The translations under genes and the position numbers were made by a program. Source: Channa striata (taxonomy: Eukaryota > Chordata > Actinopteri > Anabantiformes > Channidae). Taken from it: a stretch of DNA of 64,000 nt. The notes under the pieces were generated by a model that saw only the letters and a program-made list of their open reading frames with translations, was not told the origin of the DNA and did no database searches. The DNA is taken from the NCBI GenBank assembly GCA_033026295.1, contig CM065177.1, positions 1,791,400-1,855,399 on the forward strand. Direction: 5' to 3'. Each line of letters opens with the position of its first letter. Positions within the stretch are counted from its first letter, which is position 1. This document shows, piece after piece, positions 39,501 through 52,900 of this stretch.

Positions 39501-41732
39501 TCTCAGAAACCTTGAGCGCATGTACCCCCCTCCCCTGCTCATTTATTTTAGTTTGGTGGTGTTCAGGTCTGACTTGTATATACAGTAAAGTGGATTATGA
39601 TATAGTTTTTTGCATGTTACTGCAAATCTCTACCAAACCAGCTCCAAACATTTCTTTGTTCAGTTTCTGTTTCATACTGACCACTTGTTACTATTTAACT
39701 TCCTTATCTAGTCTGGGATGTCCAGTCAGATCATGACATGTTCTCGACAGTCTGAGTCTTCTGAAAACCCTTGTCTGTTTGCCTCTCTCAACCCAACCCT
39801 GAACCCTGTTTATGATGTTCTGCTCTGCTATCGACTGTCACACACTGCACAGAGCAGAGTGGTTATTTTCTTTTGATGCTCTCTGTTAACTTGCTCTTTG
39901 TCTCATTGCCTCATTTCATGTTTAGGAACTGTTTTCTATGCCATGTTATAGAACCAAGTTCCACAGTTTTCGTAAAATATTTATTGTTCAAGTTGCATTA
40001 AAAAGTAACTTGAAAAAAAAAGGATTTTTCTTCCTGTAAGGATGCAAAGCGGTTTACCTGAAGTAAACATTTCATTTTAATTGCAGGCCAGCTGAAGCAG
40101 AGGTTGACAGTGGCTGACTGAAAGAAATCAAACATCTGGTCTTTGTGCTTGAATTAGTGGAGATTCAGCAGCGATGAGGCAGCAGCAAGAGTAAATTGCA
40201 TGATTCTAGATATTATTTGAATTCTTTGTATATTAAGTATCTAAATAAAATAATTTGTCAAACAGGCAAAGAATGAAATTTAAAATGCTCCACAAATAAT
40301 GCAAATATCAGGGGGTGATGCTTTGCGGGTTTGGACATAGGTTCCATTGTTTCATCTGCTTTATTTTCTCTCTGTTTCATCTGTTATTATTCTGTTGGAT
40401 ACACCAGCCTTTTCTAATTACACTTTGTGTAAAGCATTTAAGCAGGGGCCTCTTCTTTATCTCTTCCCATTTCCTGTTTCCTTCAGCCTCTTTTCTTCCT
40501 GCTCTGTGAAAGGTTGGGAGAAACGCCACATTCTCCCTCTAGGAGATGCTCTGGAAAGCAGCTAATTTCACCATGCCCACCATCTTGTCATTTGAAGCTA
40601 ATTGCATGGTTTAGCCTAGCTCTGGCAGTTACAGCCCCCCCCACCCTCGGTTGCTTGAGCATGATAGCTTTAGGAGGTCGGGTGGCTAAAGAAGATGGGG
40701 TTGCTGTTTCCCTCACACCTTTTAATGCAGTGTTCTGTGAAACCATGCGTCTTATAAACAAGGAGCTCTAGGGCAAAGTACCGTGAGGGCTACTGACGCT
40801 AAGCACAGAAAACAAAGCAGTTTCCATTGACGGGCTGATAGTGTTGACCTGAATACAGCAGCCAGAGTTTCAGGAAGCTGGTACAAAATCTGAGCCACAA
40901 ACTAACAGGACATTTATCTCGTCCGGTGTAACTGAACAGTGAGGCCTGGTAAGGGTGGAGAGGGGGATATTGTGAATATTCTTCCTTACACTTCATCTTC
41001 TCATATTCATAAATTAGCACATTTGGCCTGTGAACACACTCCCAGCGACACAAAGAGAAACACACATGCACATACCTGCACACACAGGGGAGCATCAGCA
41101 AACATGGATCCTTTGGGGTCAGGGCTGTCTGGTGGAAAAGGTCAAGTGTCTGGTCTGTCTGTTTTTTACCAGATGTGTGGAATGCTCAATACAAACTGTG
41201 TGTGTTTGCTTTTAAAGTGCTAATCATATGGATGGAAGTGCCTTTTGGTCCGGGTCCTTTCTCTGAAAGTATTCAGATAATGACTCCTGGACAGCAGGTC
41301 TCTTGTTGAGGACTGAAGAAAAATCGAACACACAAATATCCCTGTCGCACACAAACACACACACACTTGCATACAAACAGAGCAGCACGGCAAAAGAGCC
41401 AGCGGCATTTGCCAGAAGGCGCCTTAGATAATTTCACACTCTAAACAGAAGCCAGGAACCGCTGACAGACCATGAGCATGCACACCAGGGCAAAGTCGCC
41501 AAATGCCGGGCACCTCCCTTGTGGCTGGAAACAGTTGGAAGTGGTGGAAGGGTGCTTGGTTTGAAGCCCACTCAAACAAGACTAAAGCTAATGAGTTCTT
41601 TGTTGGATAAACCAGATCCTGATTGGGTCTGTTGTTGTAGTCAGAGAGCCAAACGTAGAAGGGTTTTACACGGAGTGTAGTATCGATGAGGGCAGACGGT
41701 TGATGTGGGGAAACGGTTATATTTGCCATAAC
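33521..41732. other. Non-coding stretch without recognised genes
   Basis: No gene is supported. Blocks at about 36360-36500, 37600-37850 and 40550-40640 have balanced composition with ATTA/TAAT words and could be conserved regulatory elements. Homopolymers such as T runs near 39207 are ordinary. The open frames (for example 36016-36285) do not resemble known proteins. Confidence 0.5.
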
Positions 41733-41881
41733 TATAATTAAATAATTATAAATAAATAAATAAATAAATACATATTTGATATTGTTTGATACATGGTAGA
41801 GTTATTTGAAATGCTACCATGTACTGTACCAATATCAAATATGTATTTATTTATTTATTTATTTATAATTATTTAATTATA
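41733..41881. repeat. Near-perfect 149-bp palindrome (foldback or MITE-like)
   Basis: The left arm 41733-41799 (67 bp) and right arm 41814-41881 (68 bp) are inverted copies around a 14-base loop. The outer ~50 bases of each arm match exactly, including a (TAAA)n tract of identical 23-base length, 'catatttgatattg' and the inner 'catggtag'. Differences are limited to a few bases and one indel near the loop. The ends are AT-rich (tataattaaataatt), so a TA-targeting MITE is possible, but no clear target duplication or known terminus is visible. As RNA it would form a long hairpin. Confidence 0.85.
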
Positions 41882-42613
41882 ATTATTTAATTAAGGTTTC
41901 GAAAATGCACTCAGGCAACAGTACGTGCTCGTGGAAGGTGTGCATTGCATTCATTCGTGCATTCAAAATACCCATGTACGGAGCGCACATTCGTAATTTA
42001 CAAATCATGCACTTCCAACGTGTTTATCGTTGCCTCTTTCATTCCGTGTGACCTGCCCTTAGCAGTTTTTGAATACTGGCAATGCGGTTTCATTTATTAT
42101 TACAAAAAGAGGTTCTGCAGTCGGTGTTTGCAGCCATTAGCAGAGATTAGTGCAGATGTGGGCACTCAGCAATACAAATGCTTTTTTAGTGGTGGGCAGT
42201 TAGGTACAGCATGTGTGGACCAGATAATATTTGTCTTTGTACTTGGAAATAATGCTGGTATAAAAGAGTAAAGCAAAGCAAAGGGATGTTTTGAAAAAAG
42301 ACTAAAAGCTTTTGTTTAAAAAACAAGTGACGGACTAATTGTAAAATCTAACTGTCAAATATGTGTTGTTGAAATTTAAAGACCCTGACAGACAGCACTG
42401 GCATTTCACTATCACACTGTGACCTGGCTTTGGCTAATGCACCAAACATGTGGCGAATCAAATAGAAAAAGGAATTGCAAATAAATAATTGTGATTTGTT
42501 AGCTTTTCCGTGAAGCAAGGCAACACACTATTTATCTATTTATTATAGGAAGCCAAGACATGTAATATTCAAAACTGTTTCTTTTAAGCAGTTGTTAAAA
42601 TCCATGATAAAGT
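41882..42613. other. Non-coding stretch without recognised genes
   Basis: A 108-codon frame (41945-42271) crosses part of this stretch but shows no recognisable domain or codon pattern. Nothing else is seen. Confidence 0.45.
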
Positions 42614-42860
42614 TCCATCCGTCCCTTACTGGGGCTTGAGCCTATCCTTGCTGTCTTTGGGCGAGAGGTAGGGCACATCCTGGACAGGTCTCCAGTCTGT
42701 CTCAGGCTGCATCCATTTTAAGAAACCATAGTGCCTGGAGGAAATTAACGCAAGCTTGGTGATAACATGCACACTCCACAAGACTGCAGCTGGCAGGTTC
42801 GTTCAAACCGGAGGCCTTCAAGCTATGAGGCGCTGGTGCTAACCATTCCACCACAAGCCT
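42614..42860. mobile_element. Decayed common teleost dispersed repeat (CCAT...caccac type)
   Basis: It begins 'ccatccgtcccttactgggg' and continues 'gagcctatccttgctgtctt', 'gggcgagaggtagggcacat', 'cctggacaggtctccagtct', later 'acatgcacactccaca', and ends 'gctaaccattccaccacaag'. This order matches a familiar fish repeat from memory ('...ggcgagaggcggggtacaccctggac...' through '...gtgctaaccactgcaccacc...'). I associate it with LINE/RTE-type 3' regions, but the class is not certain. The copy carries many substitutions. Confidence 0.7.
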
Positions 42861-45800
42861 AGAAATTAAGGCTGATAAAATGGTAATAAGTACAAAAAAT
42901 ACACATCCTGTCAAACTCCAATAAAGAATTGGTAAAGTTGTCTTTGACCAAAAATAATTGCGAGGCTTAAACCTGGAAGAAGGAGAGGAGGAAAAAAAAA
43001 ACAGCAGTCCCAGTGATCTTACTTATTCATTTAATGTGGGAGTTCTCTGGTGCTATTTCCAACACAATCAAAAACAAAACCCTCCTGGCAAGTTATTCAT
43101 CAAACACAGTGTTGCAGAGAAATAATTGAGCCAGCAGGGATCAGCAGGCAGAAGTAATGGAGTGGAGTGTTGTTGGTCATGGCGCTGAAGAAGCTGATAC
43201 GGTAACGTAGAAATGACAATGATGCTTATTGGCTCTGAATAAAGGATAAGGGTTGGACAAGATTATCCATCAGTTGCCATCACTATCAAGAGTTCTTTGG
43301 AAAGATGCTGAGGGTCAATGGCAGTTTCCAGATGTGGCGCTAACCAAAACGCATCACTTTTTTCAGATGATCAGTGGTGTTCAGCCACCTGAATTAGCTC
43401 AGAGGTCGCGGCGCTAAAATTTTGTCGGTGCTGGGCCCCTCACAGTAATCAGCAACATTAAATATTCAAGCTGAACTGATCACTAAATCTTTAGCAACTA
43501 ACACTGAGGTCAAACCTACACCACACATGGCTTCCTCGTGCCAAGAATGGGATTAAATCTCAACACCAACAGATCAAATGCACTACGGATAATAAAAAGT
43601 ACAGTTCTGTTTAAATATCATGGGCCACCATTACGTGTAGTCTTTTTATGAAAAAAAAGCTCGAAAAAATTTAAAGATATTTAAAAAATTACCAAAAACC
43701 AAACTAAGCTAAAATACAGACATTTGAGCCTGAAGAGTTCAAGGATGAAAATAATAGTGGAAGACTGTAAAAATAGGATAATAAGTTTCCATTATGGAAC
43801 TGATCAGCATCTGGCAGCTTCATCTGGAAGCCAGGTTGATCCTTCTACAGTCCGAAAATATGTCTTTAAAAAGAAAACCAGGGCAAAATGGCTGAGATAT
43901 GTAAAAGCTCAATAAAGACTAATAATATTATAATTAAAATAGAGCATTACAGACTGATTAATCGAATTATAAATTTTTCAGATCCCATCGTGTTTTTCTT
44001 TTGTAAATTACACACAAGATGGACCAGAGTACCACAAATGGTTTGACCTGAACTTGTGTGTGTGGTTTGGAAGTCCCGCCTCCTCGCCCGACTGTCCACC
44101 ATTACCTCCGGCCTACAAAGACTTTGTAGCTTCTACATTGTGTCACCCACTGCCCCTGTTGCGTTTGTCATGTTTGCTAGAGCCGCTGCATGTCACCAAT
44201 TTGCCACATGGTTAGCTGACGGCAACAGTGGTATGTGGTAGATGACAAACTGGCCTTTATCTAGTATTCTAACATTTTAAAAACTAGGGGGTTTGAGTTC
44301 CACTGCAACATACAATATTTTTGGAATAAATGCTAAATTTATTAACAAGTTGCCATAGTGTTTGATAGATGGAGGGTGTACACCGCGGATAAGAGTTCAG
44401 AAGCATGTCGGTGTGTAATTATTCCATTAACAAAATAATGTTGAATATATAAAACCCTGATGATGGAGCACAGAGGGTTAGACGATCCATGCTTGTGGGT
44501 TAACCTTGGCATGAAGGATGGGCTGCTCAGGATATGAAATTGTACAGCTGTCGAGGCAACATCTGTACTGGTGTTCACCCTTAAAACTATTCCTCCATTT
44601 CATAACAAACCACACTTATACTGCAGTATCTAGGATTTATTACATTTGCAAAGGAAATTCATTAGTTGGATTTACCGTCTAAAGATATCTCAAAGACTTG
44701 CAGTGAGTCTTTATTAAATTCGGTGGACAGAAAAGCCCCAGGCCATGGAACAATTGTTTTGGAATTTTGGAAGGGATCCGGATCAGGGATTCCCATTATT
44801 AAATGATAATTGCTGTTTTGTTTTAGGCATTACTCTGAAATGAGCAGAGATGAGGACTTGATTCCAAATCCTCTGGGTGACTTTGCAGAGTCAGTGAAAT
44901 CTATTAAAACACAACAATCTGTAGGTGGCTGTTGATGTGATTTCAGACTTAACACACAGAAAACTGATGGAGGTTTGCGTTCTAAGATGGTGCATCATAA
45001 TGTTGTTGTATAGCTTAACTGTCTTCAAGAATTAAGGTTTAGCACCCCCCACACTCTTGCTTTAAGTGAAAATCACTGTGGTGAGAAACCAACAAAGTTG
45101 TGTTTCCTTGTGTCCTTATTTCCCCCCTTGTCAGTAATAGTTGTGTTTCTTAAAATGTCCATCCTTATGCAGTGGCCTCAGCCAACTCGTGTGTCTGCAG
45201 CAGTAACAAGCCGGTCAGGATGACATTTGGGTTAGTTCACATTCATTTGTGTAGAATCTCTGAATCCCTTTCTTAGAAAACCCCCACGACACATCATTAT
45301 CTGTCTGGGATTGTGTAGAGATCACTGACTCTTATCCCTTGGATCATCGTAGTCCCCCTCCGCCCCAAACCCTCGGAGATGCAAACGCCAACCTTGTGTC
45401 ATGGAATGTAATATATTGATGTGTGAGAGATACAAGTCAGGGTGCTTCTGAAATCCATTTTATGTTTATGGTACCTCTGGGAGTGCACAAATTCACTTTA
45501 ATGTGCATATTTTAATATGCTTTATGGGGTGAATTCGAATATTGTTCCAAGTGTTTAGTTTGGCCCATTCTAACAATGTTGTCTAAGTGTGTAGCTAATA
45601 GTGAGTTATCATTTGTTGAGTCTGATTGGCTGGCCAAGTTATTACATTGTATTTTCTTTTCCATGACTCGTATCTCTTAAGAAAATATTTTACACAGATA
45701 CTGTATATGGAGGCAGTGAAGGCAGACATGGCTTACAACAACATTCCTATTTGAATGTCATAAACTGAACTAGTTCTCTTGAGCAGGAATATTCCAGTTA

Positions 45801-47184
45801 TAACCTAGTGTATATTTAACCACAAATGTTTCTATTTTAAAGTAAAATATTGTTTTCATCGCCATAATATTCAATGCCTATTCCCCTAGTACAAATGTTA
45901 CTTAATAAAAAATATATTTCTGATTTAGCAATAGGGATGCAAACTTTAGCCATAGTATATTTTCATTATTTTACTGTAAGTTGACACTCCTTGACCACCT
46001 CCCACTATTTGCATTTCATTACACTGAGATCCTGAGGGGATGCACTGAGCATTTAAGGGATGCAAAACAAGCCAACAAACATAATAAAAATGCACATTCA
46101 CAAACTTTTAAATAACAAGACAAATAAACTCTTTGGTAGAAAATTGTCTGTTCAGATTTTTATGTATTTAATTAATAAACAAACAAAAACAGCACTAAGG
46201 TTAGTAAACATATGGGAGGATGGAGGATAACTCATGATTAGTGTATTGGTGTTAATTGGGAGAATATGTGCAGTTCTGCTATTTGATGCTCTTTAATGTT
46301 GTTACTTCCCTAAAGACCATATTTGGAATATGAACAAATAAGTCAGTGCATTCAGTTCTCTTGAAAGCTAAAGGCTAAGGAGACTTAGACACATCTTTTG
46401 GATGAGCTACACATTTCCATCACCACCGTATTGTAGTCTGATCATGAGCCCACTGAGTTGGGCTGCAGGGGCTGTGGAGGCCAGTCTCTACAATCATCAA
46501 CATGTCCTTCATGCCTGGCAAAACAAAGTATTATAGTATATTATTAATCCTTCACTGCTTTTGCATATGTGTAAAATAAAGCATTTTAATTAAATTTTTT
46601 GTAAAATTACCATTTATATTTCAGGCTGTAAAATATTCTGAATTAACCTCTTTTACTTCTCATTTGTCATTTTGAGCCCCTTGGTTTTTCTCCATTGTTT
46701 AAAATTAATTCCATTAATGCTGAAGAAAAAAAATCCGGCTCCATGTGTTGGGCACAGAATGGCTGTCCAGCTGTTTTCATTTCAGCATCTGTAACTACCT
46801 TTGTCATTCCTGCTTGAATCACATCCCTTCCCATCCCACGGCACAGAAAAAAAAAATTAAATAAGGACAAAGCGTGTGAGTTATGAACACGCACTGATGC
46901 ATATACAAGCAGACCGCATCCAAATGTTCTCTGATGTGACATGCAAATTCTGTCATGTTATCCTATCCCATACTGTCTTCCTGCTTTCTATGAGCATATG
47001 GAACGTCTCTTCCAATAAGTTATTTGCGTCAGTGACTCTGCAGGTTTAACATTTGGTTACATTTAATCCATCTGTCTGTTGAGACTTTACTTTACGGTGG
47101 TCGGATTTGGGGATGAGGCCTGACCCATAGATCAGGTCGCTTCAGTGTCATAGAAACATTTTTGGCTTGTCGAAATGTTTATGG
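42861..47184. other. Non-coding stretch without recognised genes
   Basis: No supported gene or element. The 63-codon frame at 43724-43915 is Lys/Arg-rich, but I could not match it to a transposase. Confidence 0.5.
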
Positions 47185-47310
47185 TGACACATGGTTGCTG
47201 TCCACATACAGTTCTATAGCCATCACAAGGACAATTTGACATATGCACAGAGGAAACTGGGAATTGAATCACCAACATCTCGCACTAGAACCAAACCCTG
47301 GTGTCCTGTG
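47185..47310 (-). mobile_element. Decayed copy of the 33330-type dispersed repeat, opposite strand
   Basis: Read on the minus strand it parallels the element at 33330-33520. The plus-strand words 'caaggacaatttgacatatg' and 'gggaattgaatcaccaac' correspond to the reverse complement of that copy's 'catgtcaaa...ctttgg' and 'ggtttgcaagtttgaccc' blocks. Only the central part survives, so boundaries are loose. Confidence 0.45.
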
Positions 47311-49659
47311 TGTTGTTGGCTTTTTAGCCAATCACTGCTTACTTACAGCTGCTGCAGGCTTCTTGTGGAAGGTGGTTTAAAGCTCAGTACTGACCTATTT
47401 AAGTAGATAAAGACCTTTAAATTTAACAGCAACTTGGACTGTGGAGGAAGCTGTGATTGCGACTCAACTCCATGGGAGAAGAATCAAATGTAAATGATGT
47501 GGGTTTTGTCTGTTTGTTCTTTTTTTATTATAGGTGTCTTATATACCTATAATTCGTCTGCTGCTGGAGACATTGCAGTAATTCAGGCTGTTTTGTCTTG
47601 TTCCCAGCTGTCAGAATAACATTTCCTAATAGGGAATTAGTTGAATCTGCAAAAAGGTGGCAGTTTTCTTGGCATCTACTACAATGTTGTGTCACCTGTG
47701 TCGCTAATGTCAGCCATATATTAATTTAAAATTCTAGGATAATTTTCCCCAGCGCTTGAGAAACATGACTGGTTATTAAAGCTAGTTTTTTTTTTTCAGC
47801 TGAGCAATAGGTGTAACGTTTTATTTCAGAGCTTGTTTGCTAAAAAAACAGCCACTTACTGGGTTACAATAAAACTAATTTAAATAATAAACAGCTTAGT
47901 TTACATTTACAGTTGAATTTACAAAAATGTGATCCCCGATACATATGACATATAGACTTGCCCGCCTCCACACATTTAGTTACTGATTCAACCAAATTAT
48001 AGTAACAATCGTTACTGTTCTTCATTCATTTACTGTAATTGTGAGCCATCTCTGTTAAAGGGAAGCCAAACTTGTCCCTATCCTCTTTTAAAATTGCTTT
48101 GTCACCCCACTCTTTCATTTCAACGAGCATAAAGATAAATGTATGACTGATTGCATAATTGTGTTTACGGTTGGAGAAGAAGTGCTGGTTATATTTATCA
48201 TTTATTTTTGATGAGGCTCTGTTTCATTTTCAGATCTTTTTTCATTATGAGAGCCCCCAGGACAGTTCTGTTCCTTTGTGTTTAACACTTCTGTGAATGA
48301 GAGAAGATTGCAAGAATAAAACAAGCAGAAGGCACAGTAAGAAACTAAGGTATAAAACTACAGAAATAAACAGCTAATAGGGAGAATGATTCTACCTACA
48401 ACCTGCCGTCTGTATCCCAATCAACAGGTAAACACTCTACCCACTTAAATCTCATCAAAATGACGACTGGTGGGAGAGAAAAGGTGTGGAGGGAGAAAAG
48501 ATAAACACTGCTAAAGCACTGAGAAAGAATGAAATAAGTGTAAAACCGTGTTATGATGAAGCTTTATTTGTGGCAGTGGTGTTGTCAAACCATCCCAAGC
48601 TGTAATTTTGGCCATTCTGGAAAACAATACAAGCAGCTAATTAAACACCTACGGAGAAAACCCTCTCGGGTTGTTCCATTCATGTGGGCCACGCATCCAT
48701 CATCATACTTTGGTCTGCCACACGCTGTCTTTGCCATGGGACCAGGGTTTGCAGTCACCGCACACACTCACCTCACCGCTGTCACTTCCAAAGCTTTGGG
48801 CTGAAAGCATTCTGCTTTGGGCTGCGGCTTCAGCAGAGTCTGCATCACAGAGGATGTGAACACATCCACACAAAGGATCCACTGTGGCCCTCACATCACA
48901 GAGGCTCCTGCAAGTTTTCAGGATATTAATGGCTAAAGTTTAGTTTAGTGCTTTAAATACTCTGTGATGTCAACCATTATGATGCAAACTTTCATTAAAA
49001 GTTAAGATTTGAAGTTTGAAAAGCTCAAAAAAACCAACTCGTCCATATTGATAAAACACGTTTTAATAAAAAATCTGGTCAAAAATAATTTAAACATAAC
49101 TTTGTGCTTCACTATGTTCACTAGATTACATGCTGCGTGTGTAAAGGAGTCCAGCACAATAATAATGGCACTAAAAGTAGGAATTACTGCTGCGTAAAGA
49201 GAGAGGGCAAGGGAGATTATAATACCGTGGATGGTCACTGTCAAAAATGGGTCAAAAGTGGCCTAAACTTTAAAGTAATTATCCCTGACAGTTATGTCTT
49301 TATATGTTGGATAAAGGATTTTAATGTGTAAATATGTTCTTGTTTATCCCTCAAGTCTACAACAGGAACAAGGAAGTGAGAACCTCACCAGCACTCGCTC
49401 TACAAACACCACACCCACTTTTAGGGGAAATGCCAAACAAGTTAACTTTTAACCGTAACTCTTTCAGCCCGTTCTCCATTCAGAGGAGTCGAAAGTTGTC
49501 GCTTTTTCCGGGCCTTACAGCACATTACATGCTGTTGCCTAGGTTACCTGTCTGCATAACGGATCAACACTGAGCTTTAAGTGCAGTACAATGGAAACTC
49601 TGACAATTCAATATTTGATGCTTAATTTATGACGTTGTACACACAGTTAGAAAGTGATA
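47311..49659. other. Non-coding stretch without recognised genes
   Basis: No supported gene. Around 48550-48930 frames are open on both strands, but the translations are unrelated to any family I know. The rest is AT-rich. Confidence 0.45.
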
Positions 49660-49985
49660 CAGGGAGGTGGATGGCATGAGACACAAGACGTTTCTACAGG
49701 AGACCATACGTTCAACGACAACTGTAACACAAAAGTCAGGAAGCACGTGTGCCGTCGTCACTGTTTGCAGTGTTTTGTTTGTATGGAATTTATCCAGTAA
49801 CTTTACCTGACCCTGATGTTTTTGTGACTAACCCTACCACCTGTCGTTCCTTAACGTCACCTCACCCTGAAGCGGTTCTCCCTAACCGCGGTGCAGTTTT
49901 TCTGTGTAGCCTCCCATAGTGACGCCAAAGTGTTCCTGTGGCATCAATCTCATTCACAAAAGATATAAAAAACGTGGCACAATTT
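49660..49985. repeat. CpG-rich tract, possibly an unclassified interspersed repeat
   Basis: The block from 'acaagacgtttctacaggag' to 'agatataaaaaacgtggcac' has many more CpGs than its surroundings. It includes TAACCC-like and CTAACC-like words ('gactaaccctaccacctgtc', 'ctccctaaccgcggtgcag'). The local CpG excess in a CpG-poor background is typical of a relatively young insertion. I could not assign a family and saw no terminal repeats. Confidence 0.3.
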
Positions 49986-52900
49986 TAAGCCTTAGAAAGC
50001 GCCATTATCTGACGCTGTGGGATGAGAACATGTTGGCTGAGCTTTAGACTCACTCACTATGCAGTGCAATTTGTTGGAAGTCACCTTACCACTTCTGACC
50101 TCAGCAATAAAACTGTTATTTTTAAAGGTGAAGCTGTAATTACATATAGCACAGAAACGCTATATGTATGTTTCCAACCCAAGCTGCCCAAAACCTAAAC
50201 CAAGACACTGATGGCCCCATTTCTTCCTTTATGCATAGGGCCCTTTTTTCTCGATGACAAATTAATAAACCAGTGTGTCACAATGCTGAAATTCCACAAC
50301 CACTGAAGAGGAAATACAAAACTATCCAAAAATGTGCTTACATGCTCGGTGTACTACGTCTTGCTTTTGCTTGATTCAGCAGCCGTGCTTTGCAGAGGTG
50401 GATATTGCCCCATTAAGAGTAAGTGCAGGAACACTTTGTCTTCAATACATGTCCGATTCCAGCTGCTGTTTTTGGCACCCAGATTCTGGGTGTGAGCATT
50501 TCACATAATCATCTCTGGAGTCCCAGAAATCACTCGTACTTAAGGCTGTGTGTCTCGGGTTTCTATAGCTTCATTTCTCCCGTCTGCTCGTTTGCTTACT
50601 TTGACAGATCGCCTGTTCTCCATCTCTGTTTTCAGCTTGAGTGGGTCTCTGCGCTTTAAATTCTCTGTAGTGGAGGATTTCTCACCTGGAACCTTTTAGT
50701 TTTCTAGCTTTGAATATTATGAGGTGTGTTGCTGCTTGTGTTGCGCATCGATGTTTGAGATTTTCAGACTGCTGGGAAGTTTTTGATTTTGTGCGATTTA
50801 CAGCCGCCATATATTCTGTCCTTTTCTATTTGCCAGGTTTCTCTCCTCTTGTATAATATGGCAACAGCTAGTTCAAATGTTAAGCATCGTGTGGAAGTCA
50901 CAAAGCAACTGTGATATGATTTATGATATGCAAGAATTAAAGGTCTACTGGAAATAAAGCCCATCTATTTGACTATTACGGCACATACAATGAGAATACA
51001 ACATCAGGTTGTTGCGGTTGACTCCTCTTCACTCTCCATTTATTTTCTGTCATTTCTTTATCATCCATTACGGAATAAAGTGGTTTTCTGACCACTAAGC
51101 CAAAATTGCCTCACAGATCTTGGAGTGGCTATTTGGTAGTCACAATAGTTAGTTACTAAACCTGGAAAACTCGCCACGGAAACAAGGTTTCCTATTCACA
51201 GCAGACTCTTGAATCAGGCCAGGTATCCGCCATGACTATGTATAAGTCCTAAATTTTGAGGGGTGGCACGTAAAATGAAGATGAAAATAAAAGCACGGTG
51301 AGAATGCGGCTGAATATCCACATATTTCCAAACTTCCAGCTGTTGCCAGAGGATTAGCATAAAATCTATTTTCTCAGTCAGCTCCAGCTGTTGTTGCTGT
51401 AAGCACAAAGTTAGTGTTCTGCACATCTGGGACGTATCCTCAAGTCTGAGATCTAATGACAATGATGGCAGAATGTTGTGTATTTAGGGGAATCAGACGA
51501 CCAGCAGCGACCCCAGGACCTGCCCGGACAAACCTCAAACAAAGCAGCATTTGCTTTCCACTTTCAGAGCACCACCATGACCACGTCCATCATACTGGAA
51601 TGTTCAGATGAGATGTCCATCCCTTCTCGACTTAGTCGTTTGGCTGCTTTTGTGACTTTCATTTTGTTTTCTCAGACCAAGCTGGGCAGCCAATCAGAGT
51701 GGTCTCTCATGGACAGTGTCCATCATTTATTCAGAGACTAATCGGTGGCTGTCTTATTCTAACAGGCTGGGTTGCATCGAGGTTTGATATTTAGATATTC
51801 TTGAGTTAATGGGTCTGGTAGCAAACTTTGTGGTTCGGCTGCGTGTTTGCAAAATTAGAACCACACAGGTTTCTGGTTCACATTCAAACCCCCCTGTTCC
51901 AAAAATATTATTTTACTTTTTATGTCCCACTATCATTTTTCTCTAGGTCTTAGAAGCATGATCTACTATTTTCCTGTATTCCATTAATCTAACACACATC
52001 CACGGTATGTGTTAACTTGCACTTTGAGGAGAGACTTTTCAAAGCACTTTCTTTATAGTGCAAAAAAAAAATGTTCTTTCCATGGTTGCTTTATGAAATG
52101 TGTTAAAAATACCTAAGCATATGAATGATGTATTTCAGCCTCCACTTGTGTATTTTGAGACTAAGTGCTTCATTTTCTGCTTTTGAATGTCTTTCTAGAA
52201 CGAACCTAAAACAGGCAGAGTGCAGACAGAAATGCATGTGTGCCTGTTGATGTGCTGCTCGCAGGATGTGACAGCTCTATACCATGCTGAAACGTTAAAT
52301 GGCCAGTGTTTATTTATAAAGCATGGATAATGTCATCTGTAGGCAGCTGCCTGTGCTCGTGTTTTTCTCCTTCCGTCTGGGTCTGGCTCTGAATCCCATG
52401 GCAGGCCGACACGGAGGCCTTCATCAGTCACGGGTCGTTAGTTTGATCTTCCTCACAGTAATGAGGTCACTGTCACCTCAGCCCTTCATAATTCTTTAAT
52501 TACTCTTTGTCTAGAGGTGGACTCTCATTACAATGAAACCAGAGAGAGGAGGGGCGGCTTCATGGTGTAATGAATGTATACGCTGCAGTTCTGGACTGAT
52601 ACAGACTGTGAAAGTGCAGCCCCTCCAGGAATTCAGTGTTGTGATTGCAATAGTTAACACAAATGTGAAGAGTGTATGACCCTGCACTTTTACCCAATCA
52701 CAGCAATCTTTCCGCAGATTTCACCCACACTCTGCACTGTCCCTGAATGCATCACACACAGCACAGGTGAGCTGCTGAAGAAAGTCGTCTTTATCTGGAG
52801 CCTTTATCTTTAAGCCTTCAATTCAGAACTATTGAAGTTCTTCTGCTGTTAGAAATCCAGTGCTCTACCCTTGTTAGGTGTCTTGTAAGCGATTTTTGAC

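Noticed and set aside
43724..43915. Lys/Arg-rich frame reminiscent of a transposase helix-turn-helix
   Set aside because: I could not align it with Tc1/mariner or hAT signatures, and no inverted repeats or DDE-type motifs are nearby.
48553..48929. Overlapping open frames on both strands
   Set aside because: The several frames open in parallel reflect local base composition, and none has recognisable homology.
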